In this document: positions 51,932 through 61,809 of the stretch, in pieces
How positions within the stretch are numbered: position 1 is the first letter of the stretch
Layout: each line of letters starts with the position of its first letter
Source of the DNA: JAHQVK01 sp036788295
GTDB lineage: Bacteria; Myxococcota; Kuafuiibacteriia; Kuafuiibacteriales; Kuafuiibacteriaceae
Direction of reading: 5' to 3'
NCBI GenBank assembly: GCA_036788295.1
Contig: DAIQNR010000015.1
Coordinates: 1-64,000 of the forward strand
DNA: 64,000 nucleotides
Notes under the pieces: generated by a model
Told to the model about the DNA's origin: nothing
Database searches by the model: none
The model's input: only the letters and a program-made list of their open reading frames with translations
Translations under genes and position numbers: made by a program

Positions 51932-53851
51932 TCAGAAATCGAGCGCGCCGGCGTCGGCCTCTTCGGCCCTCTCCATGATGAATTGGTACCGCGGCGCCGG
52001 ATCCTTGCCCATCAGCGCCGCCATCACCGTCGCGCTCTCCGCGTCGAGCGTGACCCGCAGCGCTCTTCGGCTCTTCGGGTCGAGCGTCGTGCTCTTGAGC
52101 TGCTCGGCGTTCATCTCGCCGAGGCCCTTGAACCGCATGATGCTCGGCTTCAGGTTCTTCGGCAGGCGGCCGAGGATTCGGACCTTGTCCTGGTCGTCGA
52201 GCGCCCAGTGGACCTCTTTTCCGGCCTCGATTCGGTACAGCGGGGGCTGGGCCAGGTAGACGTGCCCGGCGTCCACGAGCTGGGGCATGTGCTTCATGAA
52301 GAACGTCAGCACCAGGGTCGCGATGTGGTGGCCGTCCGGGTCGGCGTCCATCAGCAGGAACACGCGCTCGTAGCGCAGCTTGCCGAGGTCGAGCTTCGGT
52401 CCGATCCCGCACCCGAGCGCGGACACGATGTTGCCGATCTCCTTGTTCTCGAGCACCTTCGACAAGCTCGCCTGCATCGTGTTCACGATCTTGCCCCGAA
52501 GCGGCAAGATGGCCTGCGTTTTTCGGTCCCGGCCCTGCTTCGCGGTGCCGCCGGCGGAGTCGCCTTCCACGATGAACAGCTCGGAGCTCGCTGGATCGGT
52601 GCTCGAGCAGTCGGCGAGCTTTCCGGGCAGGTTGAGCCGGTGGCTGACCGCGGACTTGCGCTGCACTTGGGCGGCGGCGGCCCGCGACGCCTCCCTGGCC
52701 CTCGCCGCGAGCTCGACCCGGTCGCAGATCGGCTCCGCGATGGTCGGGTTCTGCAGCAGCCACGTCTCGAGCGCCCCGAACACCGCCGCCTCCACCAGGG
52801 TCTGGGCCTCGGGGTTGTTGAGGCGGCCTTTGGTCTGGCCCTGAAACTGCGGCTCCCGGATGTACAGAGAGAGGATCGCGACGAGGCCCTCGCGAATGTC
52901 CTCGGCGCTGATCGCGAGCCCCTTCGGACCGCGGTTCTTCGCCTTCATGTAGGCCCTTACCGCCTTGACCACGCCCTGCTTCAGGCCGGCCTCGTGGGCG
53001 CCGCCGTCCGACGTCCGCACCCCGTTGGCGTAGGAGAGGAGGGTCTCGCCGTTGCCGTCGGTCCACGCCAGGATGAGCTCGATGCGAGGGTAGGTGGTCT
53101 GCGATAGATGAAACGGCTCGGCGTGGACCGGGACCTTCTTCGCCGAGCTGGCCACCACCGGGAGGAATTCCCTCAAGCCCCCAGGGTGGTGAAAGCAGCG
53201 GGTCTCGCCGGCGTAGGGGTCTTCGTAGTGAAGCGTCACCTCGGGGTGCAGGTACGCTTTCGCGTCGAGCAGATCCTTCACCCTGGTCGGGTCGAAGCGC
53301 TGCTCCACGCCGAAGATCTGAGGGTCCGGCCGAAAGTGGATCGTGGTCCCGTGCTTTCGCGTCGCCTCCTTCTTCTCGAGCTTCGAGACCGCGAGTCCCC
53401 GGGCGTAGCGCTGAGCGAATCGGTGGCCATCCCGCCGGATCTCGATGTTCAGCTCCTCGCTGAGCGCGTTGACCACCGATGAACCCACCCCGTGCAGACC
53501 GCCGGAGACTTCATAGGAATCGGCGTCGAACTTGCCGCCGGCGTGGAGCGTGGTGAGGATGATCTCCACCGCAGGCTTTCCATACTTTGGCATCACCTCG
53601 ACCGGGATGCCTCGGCCGTCGTCTTCGATGCTGACCCCGCGGTAGTCCCCGTCGAGCACGATCTTGAGGGTCGTGGCGTGGCCGTTGATCGCCTCGTCGA
53701 TCGAGTTGTCGAGGATCTCTCGGAGGAGGTGGTGGTAGCCGTGTCCGTCGGTGCCTCCGATGTACATGCCGGGGCGGACCCGGACCGGTTCGAGGCCCTC
53801 GAGGACCTTGATGTCCAGGGCCGAATAGGACTTCTTCTTCTTTTCGACCAT
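51932..53851 (-). CDS. parE: DNA topoisomerase IV subunit B (ParE type)
   Basis: The 639-residue type IIA topoisomerase ATPase/TOPRIM subunit works with the A subunit to decatenate or supercoil DNA. It carries GMYIGGTDGHGYHHLLREILDNSIDEA, the GHKL motifs (DDGRGIPV, GGLHGVGSSVVNAL) and TOPRIM motifs EGDSAGG and MDADPDG. The length suits ParE rather than the longer GyrB of many bacteria. The start shares a base with the parC stop (TGATG), so the order parC-parE is coupled. It could be the only gyrase here; the type is an inference from length and paired A subunit. Confidence 0.92.
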   Translation of the reverse strand: MVEKKKKSYSALDIKVLEGLEPVRVRPGMYIGGTDGHGYHHLLREILDNSIDEAINGHATTLKIVLDGDYRGVSIEDDGRGIPVEVMPKYGKPAVEIILTTLHAGGKFDADSYEVSGGLHGVGSSVVNALSEELNIEIRRDGHRFAQRYARGLAVSKLEKKEATRKHGTTIHFRPDPQIFGVEQRFDPTRVKDLLDAKAYLHPEVTLHYEDPYAGETRCFHHPGGLREFLPVVASSAKKVPVHAEPFHLSQTTYPRIELILAWTDGNGETLLSYANGVRTSDGGAHEAGLKQGVVKAVRAYMKAKNRGPKGLAISAEDIREGLVAILSLYIREPQFQGQTKGRLNNPEAQTLVEAAVFGALETWLLQNPTIAEPICDRVELAARAREASRAAAAQVQRKSAVSHRLNLPGKLADCSSTDPASSELFIVEGDSAGGTAKQGRDRKTQAILPLRGKIVNTMQASLSKVLENKEIGNIVSALGCGIGPKLDLGKLRYERVFLLMDADPDGHHIATLVLTFFMKHMPQLVDAGHVYLAQPPLYRIEAGKEVHWALDDQDKVRILGRLPKNLKPSIMRFKGLGEMNAEQLKSTTLDPKSRRALRVTLDAESATVMAALMGKDPAPRYQFIMERAEEADAGALDF

Positions 53852-56199
53852 CAATCCTCCCCCCCGAGGCTCGGGGGTGTCACCGGCAAGAACTCGGCCG
53901 ACTCGAAAGAGGAGCGCTTCACCACCGGCTTGCCCCGGCCGCCCCGGGTCCCCGCGATCCCCTCTACGAACAGCTCGTGGCGCTTCCCGCGGTCGGTGAA
54001 GACCACCAGGGGGTTCGTGCGCGGCGAGGAGGTCAGCTGCGCGGCCAGGATCTCGGCCCCGGCGGCGAGTTTCATCAGGGTCGTGCCCTTTCCCGGCCCA
54101 GACAGGATCCCGAGCTCCTCGAGGTTGACCGACATCGCGTGGCCGTCGGTGGCCGCCGCGAGCACGAACCCGGGGGCCGGACCGCCAGGGGCGGCGTCCT
54201 GCACGAACACCCGCAGGACCGCATCCCCCTCGTTGAGGCGGCCAAACTTTCGGCCGTTCTTGTTGGAAGGCTCGCGGTGGGCCGAGAGCGGGAAGCGAAA
54301 GGCGAGGCCCCGCTTGGTGACCGCGACCCCGTACGGCGGCGGCGGCGCTTCGGCCGTGCCCTCCTGGGTGGGAAGCGGCGTGCGCCGGGGGTCGAAGCTC
54401 ACCACTCCTACCACATGCTCTCCGTCGCCGAAATTGAACAGCTTCTGGATGGGGTCCCCGTAGCCGGTCGAAGGGGGGATGTCCGCGATCCGGCAGACAT
54501 AGGCGTGACCCTTGGACGAGAAGAACGCGATCGTGCTCCGGGTGGACCCCGCCTCGCAGGCGAAGACCCGATCTCCTTGTTTGACCCTCGTGCTCGCGAG
54601 GTCCTTGACCGACTGCTGTCGCTTCACCCAACCCTGCTGGCTGACGATGACATAGGCGTCTTCAGCGACGATGAAGTCGGCCTCGGTGTACTCGGGGGTG
54701 GCTTCGGCCGCGTCGGCGACGATCCGGGTGCGGCGGCGGTCGCCGTGGCGCTTCGAGATCTCGGCGAGCTCCTCGTCGATGAGCTGCCACAACAGCGGCG
54801 GGCTCTCGAGCAGGTGGGCGAGTCGCGCCGCCTCCGCTCGCTTCGCCTCCGACTCCTCCTTCAAGACCAGGATCTCGAGCTTGGCCAGCCGGTACAGGCG
54901 CAGCTCCAGGATCGCGTCGGTCTGCTCGGCGTCGAGCCCGAAGCGGCTGATGATCTGGTTGGCGGCGTCTTTCTTTCCCTCGCTGGCCCGGATGAGCGCG
55001 ATGATCTCGTCGAGCGCGTCGAAGACGGTGATGAACCCATCGAGGATGTGCAGGCGCCGCTCGAGCTCGGCGAGCTGGTGGGAGAGCCGGCGGGTCACCA
55101 CCTCGAGCCGGAAATCGAGGAAGTGGCGCAGCATGCTCACCACGTCGAGGCGGCAGGGGGTGGGGACCTCCGGGTTGTCGGAAGGGACCAGGCAGGTCAG
55201 GTTGACGCTGAACGTGGTCTGAAACGGGGTGTGCTTGGCGAGGTAGGCCATCACCAAATCCGGGTTTTGGCCTCGCTTCAGCTCCAGCACCACCCGCACG
55301 TCGTCGGTGGATTCGTCCCGCACGTCGAGCAGGCCGGGGAGCTTCCTCCCCACGATGATCTCGCCGATCTTCTCGACCAGCCCGCTCTTTTCGACCCCAT
55401 AGGGCACCGAGTCGATGACGACGCGCTCCGCGCTCCGGTCGGACTCGATGCGCCAAGTGCCCCGTAGCCGGAGGCTGCCCTGGCCGTGGGCGTAGACATC
55501 CCGGATCTCGGCCGAGCTGCTGATGAGCTCGCCTCCGGTGGGGAAGTCGGGCCCCTTCAGCTTCGTCATCACCCGGGAGAGCGGCGCATCCCGGTCCTGG
55601 ATGAGCAGGCGGCAGGCGTCGAGGGTCTCCCGCAGGTTGTGGGGAGGGATGCTGGTCGCCATCCCGACGGCGATGCCCTGCGCCCCGTTGACGAGCAGGT
55701 TCGGGAACCGGGCGGGCAGGACCAGGGGCTCCTGGTTCTGGCCGTCGAACGTGGGCCGAAAGTCGACCGTGTCGTCGCCGATCTCGTCGAGCAGGGCCGG
55801 GGCGATGCGTCCGAGCCGAGCCTCGGTGTAGCGGTAGGCAGCCGGCGGGTCGCCGTCGAGCGACCCAAAGTTGCCCTGGCCGTCCACGAGCGGCGCCCGC
55901 ATCACCCACGGCTGGGCGAGGCGCACCAATGCGTCGTACACGGCCCCGTCGCCGTGGGGGTGGAACTTGCCGATCACCTCGCCCACGATGCGGGCGCATT
56001 TGGCCGGCTTCGCGTCCGGACCGACCCGCAGCGCGTCGTGCATGACGAACAGGATCCGGCGCTGCACGGGCTTGAGCCCGTCGCGCACGTCGGGAAGGGC
56101 GCGGCTGGTGATGACGCTCAGCGCGTAGTTCATGTAGAGGCGCTGGGCCTCTTCGCTCAGCGGAGCCTCGACGATTGAGCTGGTCATGGGTTCAGTCAT
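53851..56199 (-). CDS. parC: DNA topoisomerase IV subunit A (ParC type)
   Basis: The 782-residue breakage-reunion subunit has RALPDVRDGLKPVQRRILFVMH, the active-site Tyr in AYRYTEARL, and the DFRPTFDGQ region. It ends in six-bladed-propeller repeats. The usual GyrA box QRRGGRG is not intact. A related GTRGGRG occurs near residue 758, at the very end, which leaves some doubt between topoisomerase IV and gyrase. The first Met is at 56199, with a second at residue 5. It is the first gene of a likely five-gene run. Confidence 0.9.
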   Translation of the reverse strand: MTEPMTSSIVEAPLSEEAQRLYMNYALSVITSRALPDVRDGLKPVQRRILFVMHDALRVGPDAKPAKCARIVGEVIGKFHPHGDGAVYDALVRLAQPWVMRAPLVDGQGNFGSLDGDPPAAYRYTEARLGRIAPALLDEIGDDTVDFRPTFDGQNQEPLVLPARFPNLLVNGAQGIAVGMATSIPPHNLRETLDACRLLIQDRDAPLSRVMTKLKGPDFPTGGELISSSAEIRDVYAHGQGSLRLRGTWRIESDRSAERVVIDSVPYGVEKSGLVEKIGEIIVGRKLPGLLDVRDESTDDVRVVLELKRGQNPDLVMAYLAKHTPFQTTFSVNLTCLVPSDNPEVPTPCRLDVVSMLRHFLDFRLEVVTRRLSHQLAELERRLHILDGFITVFDALDEIIALIRASEGKKDAANQIISRFGLDAEQTDAILELRLYRLAKLEILVLKEESEAKRAEAARLAHLLESPPLLWQLIDEELAEISKRHGDRRRTRIVADAAEATPEYTEADFIVAEDAYVIVSQQGWVKRQQSVKDLASTRVKQGDRVFACEAGSTRSTIAFFSSKGHAYVCRIADIPPSTGYGDPIQKLFNFGDGEHVVGVVSFDPRRTPLPTQEGTAEAPPPPYGVAVTKRGLAFRFPLSAHREPSNKNGRKFGRLNEGDAVLRVFVQDAAPGGPAPGFVLAAATDGHAMSVNLEELGILSGPGKGTTLMKLAAGAEILAAQLTSSPRTNPLVVFTDRGKRHELFVEGIAGTRGGRGKPVVKRSSFESAEFLPVTPPSLGGED

Positions 56200-56297
56200 C
56201 GGCTCCGGCCTGCGCAGTCTGTAGCGGGCCCATCGAGCGGCGTCAACGCAGCCGCCAGCTTCCCTCGCCGGTCGGGGTCGGTCTACCTTCCCCGCCG

Positions 56298-58097
56298 GTG
56301 CGATCGGTCCGGACGTTCCGATGGTGGGCAGCGGCGCTCGCGCTGGGGGCCGAGCCGGCCGTGGCCCACGAGGTGGAGCTCGGCCTCACCGCGCTCGAGC
56401 GCCAGGCGGCCGCCGTCGGGGCCGCGCTCGAGCGGATGGAGAAGCCCGACCGGAGGACGCGGCGGATCCTGGGGGAGGCGGAGGTGGAGGCGGCGCTCGG
56501 CCGGACCGACCGGGCGCTCGCCCTGGTGCTCGGCCGGCTCGACGACCCCGATTTTCGGGCAGCGCCGGAGCGGGTGGGGGCGCTGCTGCTCGCGGCGGAG
56601 CTGCTCGAGCGAAAGGGGGACGAGGCTGGGGGGCGGCTGATGGCGAAGGCGGCGCTCGACGCGGCGACGCGGCCCGAGGACCGCGCAGAGGCGCTGCTGC
56701 GGTGGCTGCGGCAGTCTCGAGACCAGCCGGTCGCGGGCCGCCTCGCGGTGGCGCAGGTCTGGATCGCGGACGGCGGCTCGCCGGAAGCCGACCCGGCGCT
56801 CGCCTACGAGGTGGGGGCGCTGTTTCGGGTCGCGCAGGACCGGGCGTCGGCCCGCCGCTGGCTCGGCGCCATCCCCGCGACCACCGAGCACGGCGCCCGG
56901 GCCGCGTTTTTGGCCGGGGTGAGCTTCGTCGAGGACGGAAACCTCCGGGACGCCGAGCGGTGGTTCGCCGCGCTCATGGCCTGGTCGCTGCCGCCGCTGC
57001 CCGAGGATCACCCTCGGCTCGCGGTGGAGCGGGAGGTGCGAGCCCTCGCCGCGCTCGCCGCCGCTCGCCTCTCGTTCGAGCGGGGGGCGCTCGACGAGGC
57101 GGCGGCAGCGTACGAGCGGGTGCCCGCCGGATCCGGGCTGGAAGCGGAGGCGTGCTGGGAGCGCGCCTTTCTCGAGTCGGAGCGGGGTCGGCCCCGCGCG
57201 GCGCTCGATCAGGTCGCGTGCGTGCGGCAGCTGGGAGGACCCAAGCTGGCCCAGGGAGAGGCAGCGCTGCTCGAGGCGAGCCTGCTCGCCCACGCTGGGC
57301 GCTACGAAGCGTCGAGGCAGGCCTACCGCAGGCTGTTCTCGAACCTGTCCAGCGAAGCCTCGCTCGCACGGGAGGCGCTCGAGGGGCTGCCCGATCCCGC
57401 CCGCTTCCTGTTCCTCGGCATGGAGCGGACCGCGGTGGAGGAGGGGCCGGCGGCCACGCCCGGCCCGGCCACCCTGCTCGCTGGGGCGTGGACGCCGGCG
57501 GTGGACCTCGCCCATCGCGTCGTTCGCGGGACCGAGACGCAGCGGGCGGAGATCGAGCGGCTCGGAGCGGAGGTGGACCGGTTGACGCGGCTGCTCGACC
57601 GCCCTGAAGACCGCCTGGAGCTGCGTCGAAAGAGCCTCGAGCGGCTCGCGCGGGAGGTCGAGCACCTCGATGGCCACGCCCGCCGCTTGGCCGAGCGAAG
57701 TCCGGGCTCGACCCGTCTCGAAACGGTGCAGTCCGAGCTGAGGGACCATCGGCGGTCGATCGAAGGGCGGCGCCAGTCCCTCGCCGCCGAATCCGAGGCT
57801 CGGAGGGCGGCGAGCCGGACCGAGCTGGCCGCGCTGGCCGCTAGCGTGAATGGCCTGCGGGACGAAGCGCGCGCCCTCGCGTCGGCCTCCCCGCCCCCAG
57901 CCGACGTCGTCGCTCGCGCCGCCCTGGACCGGGTTCTGAGCGGGCTCGACGACGCCGCGATGCGGGCCGAGGTGGGCCTGCTCGACACCGCGTGGGTGGA
58001 AAAGCAGAGCCGCACCCGGGAAGTCGAGCGGTTGCTCGCCGAGCGAAAGGCGGCGGAGCAGCAAGCCGACGACGCGCTCGAGCAGGCAGAACAGTAG
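56298..58097 (+). CDS. TPR/coiled-coil exported protein
   Basis: The 599-residue protein starts at a GTG (56298) that gives a clear signal peptide (FRWWAAALALGAEPAVAHEV). The first two thirds are TPR-like helix pairs. The last third (about 410-599) is a long coiled coil rich in Glu, Arg and Ala, with leucine periodicity. It is probably periplasmic and acts as a scaffold. No enzymatic motif is seen. It is divergent from parC (98 bp between starts) and faces sdhB across a hairpin. Confidence 0.75.
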   Translation: MRSVRTFRWWAAALALGAEPAVAHEVELGLTALERQAAAVGAALERMEKPDRRTRRILGEAEVEAALGRTDRALALVLGRLDDPDFRAAPERVGALLLAAELLERKGDEAGGRLMAKAALDAATRPEDRAEALLRWLRQSRDQPVAGRLAVAQVWIADGGSPEADPALAYEVGALFRVAQDRASARRWLGAIPATTEHGARAAFLAGVSFVEDGNLRDAERWFAALMAWSLPPLPEDHPRLAVEREVRALAALAAARLSFERGALDEAAAAYERVPAGSGLEAEACWERAFLESERGRPRAALDQVACVRQLGGPKLAQGEAALLEASLLAHAGRYEASRQAYRRLFSNLSSEASLAREALEGLPDPARFLFLGMERTAVEEGPAATPGPATLLAGAWTPAVDLAHRVVRGTETQRAEIERLGAEVDRLTRLLDRPEDRLELRRKSLERLAREVEHLDGHARRLAERSPGSTRLETVQSELRDHRRSIEGRRQSLAAESEARRAASRTELAALAASVNGLRDEARALASASPPPADVVARAALDRVLSGLDDAAMRAEVGLLDTAWVEKQSRTREVERLLAERKAAEQQADDALEQAEQ

Positions 58098-58100
58098 AAC

Positions 58101-58137
58101 GGAGGGGACGGAGCATCGGCGTCGCCGCCGTCCCTCC
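58101..58137. terminator. Convergent-gene hairpin, probable terminator
   Basis: GGAGGGGACGG pairs with CCGTCCCTCC over a 16-base loop, with one bulged G, in the 57-base gap between the TPR gene and sdhB. The strong stem could stop transcription from both sides. There is no T tract, so rho may be needed. Confidence 0.5.
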
Positions 58138-58154
58138 TACGTACGTCCAGTGGG

Positions 58155-58898
58155 TCAGAACCCGAGGCGCGCCCAGATGTAGTCGCGGTTCATCCGGGCG
58201 ATGTGGGCCACGGAGATGGACTTTGGACAGGCCGCTTCGCACTCGTTTTCGTTGGTGCAGTTGCCGAAGCCCTCGGCGTCCATCCGCTCGACCATCGCGA
58301 GCACGCGCTTCTTTCGCTCCACCTGCCCTTGCGGCAGGTGCCCGAGGTGCGAGACCTTGGCCGAGACGAAGAGCATGGCGGAGGCGTTCTTGCACGAAGC
58401 GACGCAGGCGCCGCAGCCGATGCACTGGGCCGCGTCCATCGCGGTCTCCGCGTTCTCCTTCGCCACCGGGATGGCGTTCCCGTCGGGGGCGCTGCCGGTG
58501 TTCACCGAGATGTAGCCGCCAGCGTGCTGGATGCGGTCGAAGGCGCCGCGGTCCACGACCAAGTCACGGATGATGGGGAAGGATTGGGCTCGAAACGGCT
58601 CGAGCGTCAGCGTATCTCCGTCCGTGAACTCCCGCATGTACACCTGGCAGGTGGCGACGGCGCCCTTCGGCCCGTGCGCCAAACCATTGATCATCATCCC
58701 ACAGGTGCCGCAGATACCTTCGCGACAGTCGGAATCGAAGGCCACCGGCTCCTTGCCCTTGGCCTCGAGGATGTCGTTCACCTGATCGAGCATCTCGAGA
58801 AAGGAGCAGTCCCCGTTCACGTCCGGGGATTCGAGGGTTTCGAACCAGCCGTCGTGATGGGGTCCGGGCTGGCGCCATATACGGAGCGTAAACTTCAT
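58155..58898 (-). CDS. sdhB: Succinate dehydrogenase/fumarate reductase iron-sulfur subunit
   Basis: The 247-residue electron-transfer subunit of complex II moves electrons from FAD to quinone. The [2Fe-2S] motif CREGICGTCGMMING is followed by the [4Fe-4S]/[3Fe-4S] ligands CIGCGACVASCK and CTNENECEAACPK. The short length and unusual Asp/Glu spacing suit the B-type complex of delta- and epsilonproteobacteria. It follows sdhA by 13 bases. Direction in vivo (oxidation or fumarate reduction) cannot be read from sequence. Confidence 0.93.
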   Translation of the reverse strand: MKFTLRIWRQPGPHHDGWFETLESPDVNGDCSFLEMLDQVNDILEAKGKEPVAFDSDCREGICGTCGMMINGLAHGPKGAVATCQVYMREFTDGDTLTLEPFRAQSFPIIRDLVVDRGAFDRIQHAGGYISVNTGSAPDGNAIPVAKENAETAMDAAQCIGCGACVASCKNASAMLFVSAKVSHLGHLPQGQVERKKRVLAMVERMDAEGFGNCTNENECEAACPKSISVAHIARMNRDYIWARLGF

Positions 58899-58911
58899 GG
58901 AAAAAGACCTT

Positions 58912-60825
58912 TCACTTGTAGCTGCGCTGGGTCAGCTTCACGTACTCGAATTCGAGCGGCTCCTTGTGGAGCACCGGCTTCTCCCCCACGCCCGAGAACT
59001 GCCAAGAGCCGACGAAGCTGAACTGCTCGTCGTCGCGCTTGGCCTCGCCTTCCGGCGTCTGGTGCTCGGTGCGGAAGTGTCCGCCGCACGACTCGTCGCG
59101 CATCAAGGCGTCTTCGGCCATGAGCTCGGCGAATTCGAGGAAATCGGCCACCCGTCCGGCCCGCTCGAGGGCCTGGTTGTAGGTCTCTCTCGTGCCGGTG
59201 ACGTTGACGTCCCGCCAGAACTCCTCACGCAGGGTGCGAACGTCGTCGATGAGCTTCGTGAGGCCCTCCGCGTCCCGGGCCATGCCGCACTGGTCCCAAA
59301 CCATCCGCCCGAGCTTTCGGTGGAAGTCGCTCGCGCACCGGGTGCCCTTGACCGCGAGCAGGCGGTCGAGCCTCTGGGTGACCTCCCGCTCGGCGTCGGC
59401 GAAGGCCGCGTGATCGGTGTCCGGGCGCGACGTCCCCTGCTGCTTCGCGAGGTACCCGCCGATCGTGTACGGGATGACGAAGTATCCGTCCGCCAGCCCC
59501 TGCATCAAGGCGGAGGCGCCGAGCCGGTTGGCGCCGTGGTCGGAGAAGTTCGCCTCCCCCAGCACGAACAAGCCGGGGACGTTGCTCATCAGGTTGTAGT
59601 CCACCCACAGGCCGCCCATCGTGTAGTGCGGGGCGGGGAAGATCCGCATCGGGACCTGGTAGGCGTCCTCGTCCGTGATCTCGTGGTAGATGTCGAAGAG
59701 GTTTCCGTACTTCGCCGCGATGACGTCTCGGCCGTCCCTCGCGATCGCGTCCCGAAAGTCGAGGTAGACCGCGGGCTTGCCCCCGACGCCGCGGCCCGCG
59801 TCGACCTGGTCCTTGGCGTTTCGGGAGGCCACGTCGCGGGGCACCAAGTTGCCGAACGAGGGGTACTTCTCCTCGAGGAAGTAGTAGCGATCCGACTCCG
59901 AGATCTCGTTGGGGTGCCGCATGTCCCCCGCTTTTCGAGGGACCCACACCCGGCCGTCGTTTCGGAGCGACTCGGACATCAGGGTCAGCTTGCCCTGGTA
60001 TTCGCCGCTCACGGGGATGCAGGTGGGGTGAATCTGGGTGAAGCAGGGGTTAGCGAAGTACGCGCCCCGCTTGTAGGCCCGGTGGATGGCGGTGGCGTTG
60101 CATCCCATCGCGTTCGTCGAGAGATAGAACACGTTCGAGTAGCCGCCGGTGGCGATGCACACCGCGTGGGCGGAGAAGCGCTCGATCGTCCCGGTGCGCA
60201 GGTCGCGGGTGATGATGCCCTTCGCCTCGCCGTCCACGACCACGAGGTCGAGCATCTCGTGGTGGGTGTGCAGCTTCACCTTGCCCGTCGCCACCTGCCG
60301 GTTCATCGCCGCGTAGGCGCCGAGCAGCAGCTGTTGCCCGGTCTGCCCTCGGGCGTAGAAGGTCCTCGAGACTTGGGCGCCGCCGAAGGAGCGGTTGGAC
60401 AGCACCCCCCCGTACTCGCGGGCGAACGGGACCCCGAGCGCGACGCAGTGGTCGATGATGTCCACGCTGCACTGCGCGAGCCGGTACACGTTCGCCTCGC
60501 GGCTACGGTAGTCCCCGCCCTTCACCGTGTCGTAGAACAGCCGATAGATGCTGTCGCCGTCGTTCTGGTAGTTCTTTGCGGCGTTGATCCCGCCCTGGGC
60601 GGCGATCGAGTGGGCGCGGCGAGGGCTGTCGTGAAAGCAGAAGGTGTGAACGTTGTATCCGAGCTCGGCGAGCGCCGCCGACGCCGACGCCCCAGCGAGG
60701 CCGGTCCCCACCACGATGATGTCGTACTTCCGCTTGTTGGCGGGGTTGACGAGCTTCATGTTGAACTTGTGCTCGTCCCACTTCTTTTCGATGGGGCCGG
60801 ATGGAACCTGGGATTGCAGCGTCAT
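58912..60825 (-). CDS. sdhA: Succinate dehydrogenase/fumarate reductase flavoprotein subunit
   Basis: The 637-residue catalytic subunit oxidises succinate or reduces fumarate at a covalently bound FAD. It shows the FAD site IIVVGTGLAGASASAALAELG, the flavin-linking HSIAAQGGINAAKNYQNDGDS (His), and MGGLWVDYNLMSNVPGLFVLGEANFSDHGANRLGASAL. AGGAG directly precedes the ATG at 60823-60825. It is the middle gene of sdhCAB. The N-terminal 30 residues (PSGPIEKKWDEHKFNMKLVNP) are typical of the B-type enzymes. Confidence 0.95.
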   Translation of the reverse strand: MTLQSQVPSGPIEKKWDEHKFNMKLVNPANKRKYDIIVVGTGLAGASASAALAELGYNVHTFCFHDSPRRAHSIAAQGGINAAKNYQNDGDSIYRLFYDTVKGGDYRSREANVYRLAQCSVDIIDHCVALGVPFAREYGGVLSNRSFGGAQVSRTFYARGQTGQQLLLGAYAAMNRQVATGKVKLHTHHEMLDLVVVDGEAKGIITRDLRTGTIERFSAHAVCIATGGYSNVFYLSTNAMGCNATAIHRAYKRGAYFANPCFTQIHPTCIPVSGEYQGKLTLMSESLRNDGRVWVPRKAGDMRHPNEISESDRYYFLEEKYPSFGNLVPRDVASRNAKDQVDAGRGVGGKPAVYLDFRDAIARDGRDVIAAKYGNLFDIYHEITDEDAYQVPMRIFPAPHYTMGGLWVDYNLMSNVPGLFVLGEANFSDHGANRLGASALMQGLADGYFVIPYTIGGYLAKQQGTSRPDTDHAAFADAEREVTQRLDRLLAVKGTRCASDFHRKLGRMVWDQCGMARDAEGLTKLIDDVRTLREEFWRDVNVTGTRETYNQALERAGRVADFLEFAELMAEDALMRDESCGGHFRTEHQTPEGEAKRDDEQFSFVGSWQFSGVGEKPVLHKEPLEFEYVKLTQRSYK

Positions 60826-60917
60826 GGTTGCTCCTAGTATGCGTTCGGGCGCTCGGGAAAGCTGGCTCGTGGTTTTCGCGCTCAGGGAAGGACCCGAGAG
60901 GGGAAGAGGGACTGCCG

Positions 60918-61544
60918 TCAGCCCGCGATCATCGCCCAGATCGGGAGAATGGCGAACCCGGCGGCGATGAGCCAGCCCGAGGCGACACCAGCGATCCGAA
61001 GCCGCGCCCGCCACGCGCTCTTGGCTACCCCGAGAGTTTGAAACGAGCTGCCGATCCCGTGGCTGAGGTGCATCCCGATGGCGACCATCGCGAGCACGTA
61101 CCACGCGACCGTGAGGGGGTTTTTGAAACTGCGAATCACCAAGCCGTACAGCCCGTCCACACCGCCGTGGTCTCCGAACTTGAACGTGGCGACGTGGGTC
61201 ACGACGAAGACGGCGATGAGAATGCCCCCGATGAACATCGATCGAGAGAAAACCGTAGCCTTGCCGTTGGTGGACTGCACCTCGTAGCGGTGCTGCCTCG
61301 CCTTTCGGTTCTCCATGGTCACTTTGATGCCGGAGTAGATGTGGAGACCCAAAAACGCGATGAGACCGATCTCCGCGATGTAGAGGGCCCCGCCGGTCCC
61401 CTCGAGAAACGCAGCGTAGGCGTTGAAGCTGTCGGGTCCCTTGAAGAGCAGGAAGTTGCCCACGAGGTGGCCGACGAGGAAAACGAGCCAGGCCAGGCCA
61501 GTGAGGGCCATGGCGGTCTTTTTGACGATGGAGGCTAGCGACAT
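60918..61544 (-). CDS. sdhC: Succinate dehydrogenase cytochrome b558-type membrane subunit
   Basis: The 208-residue membrane anchor has five hydrophobic segments and conserved His residues in LVGHLVGNFLLFKGP, GLHIYSG, VVTHVATFKFGDH and GMHLSHGI, expected to bind two haems b and quinone. This single-subunit, five-helix form defines the B-type complex, with no sdhD. The ATG at 61544 follows an AGGTG; a GTG three codons upstream is an alternative. A possible -35 TTGACT (61615-61620, minus strand) with AACAAC 17 bases on suggests the operon promoter. Confidence 0.93.
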   Translation of the reverse strand: MSLASIVKKTAMALTGLAWLVFLVGHLVGNFLLFKGPDSFNAYAAFLEGTGGALYIAEIGLIAFLGLHIYSGIKVTMENRKARQHRYEVQSTNGKATVFSRSMFIGGILIAVFVVTHVATFKFGDHGGVDGLYGLVIRSFKNPLTVAWYVLAMVAIGMHLSHGIGSSFQTLGVAKSAWRARLRIAGVASGWLIAAGFAILPIWAMIAG

Positions 61545-61614
61545 GCGAATCACCTGGTGCGGAGTCGAAAGGGACGTCTTCGCCCGCCACGGTTGTTTCG
61601 TCGCTCAGGTCCTG

Positions 61615-61620
61615 AGTCAA
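61615..61620 (-). promoter_or_regulatory. Possible -35 element for sdhCAB
   Basis: TTGACT on the minus strand matches five of six bases of the sigma-70 -35 box. At 17 bases spacing the -10 position reads AACAAC, a poor match. It lies about 75 bases upstream of sdhC in the 265-base divergent spacer. Confidence 0.3.
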
Positions 61621-61809
61621 GCGGATTGCCCCGGACGTTTCGGCGCAATCTCGGTGCTTTACCGCATCCGCCCCCCAGGTCGGGTCCGCGGGCCGGGTCG
61701 ACCTCGGGCGGCAGCGAAGTATCTTCGCGCTGGCCCCCGCGACCTCCGCCCGACTCGGCCGACCCGATTGTGACCGTGCCCGGGACGGTCCGGGGGTAGC
61801 ATCGCGTGC

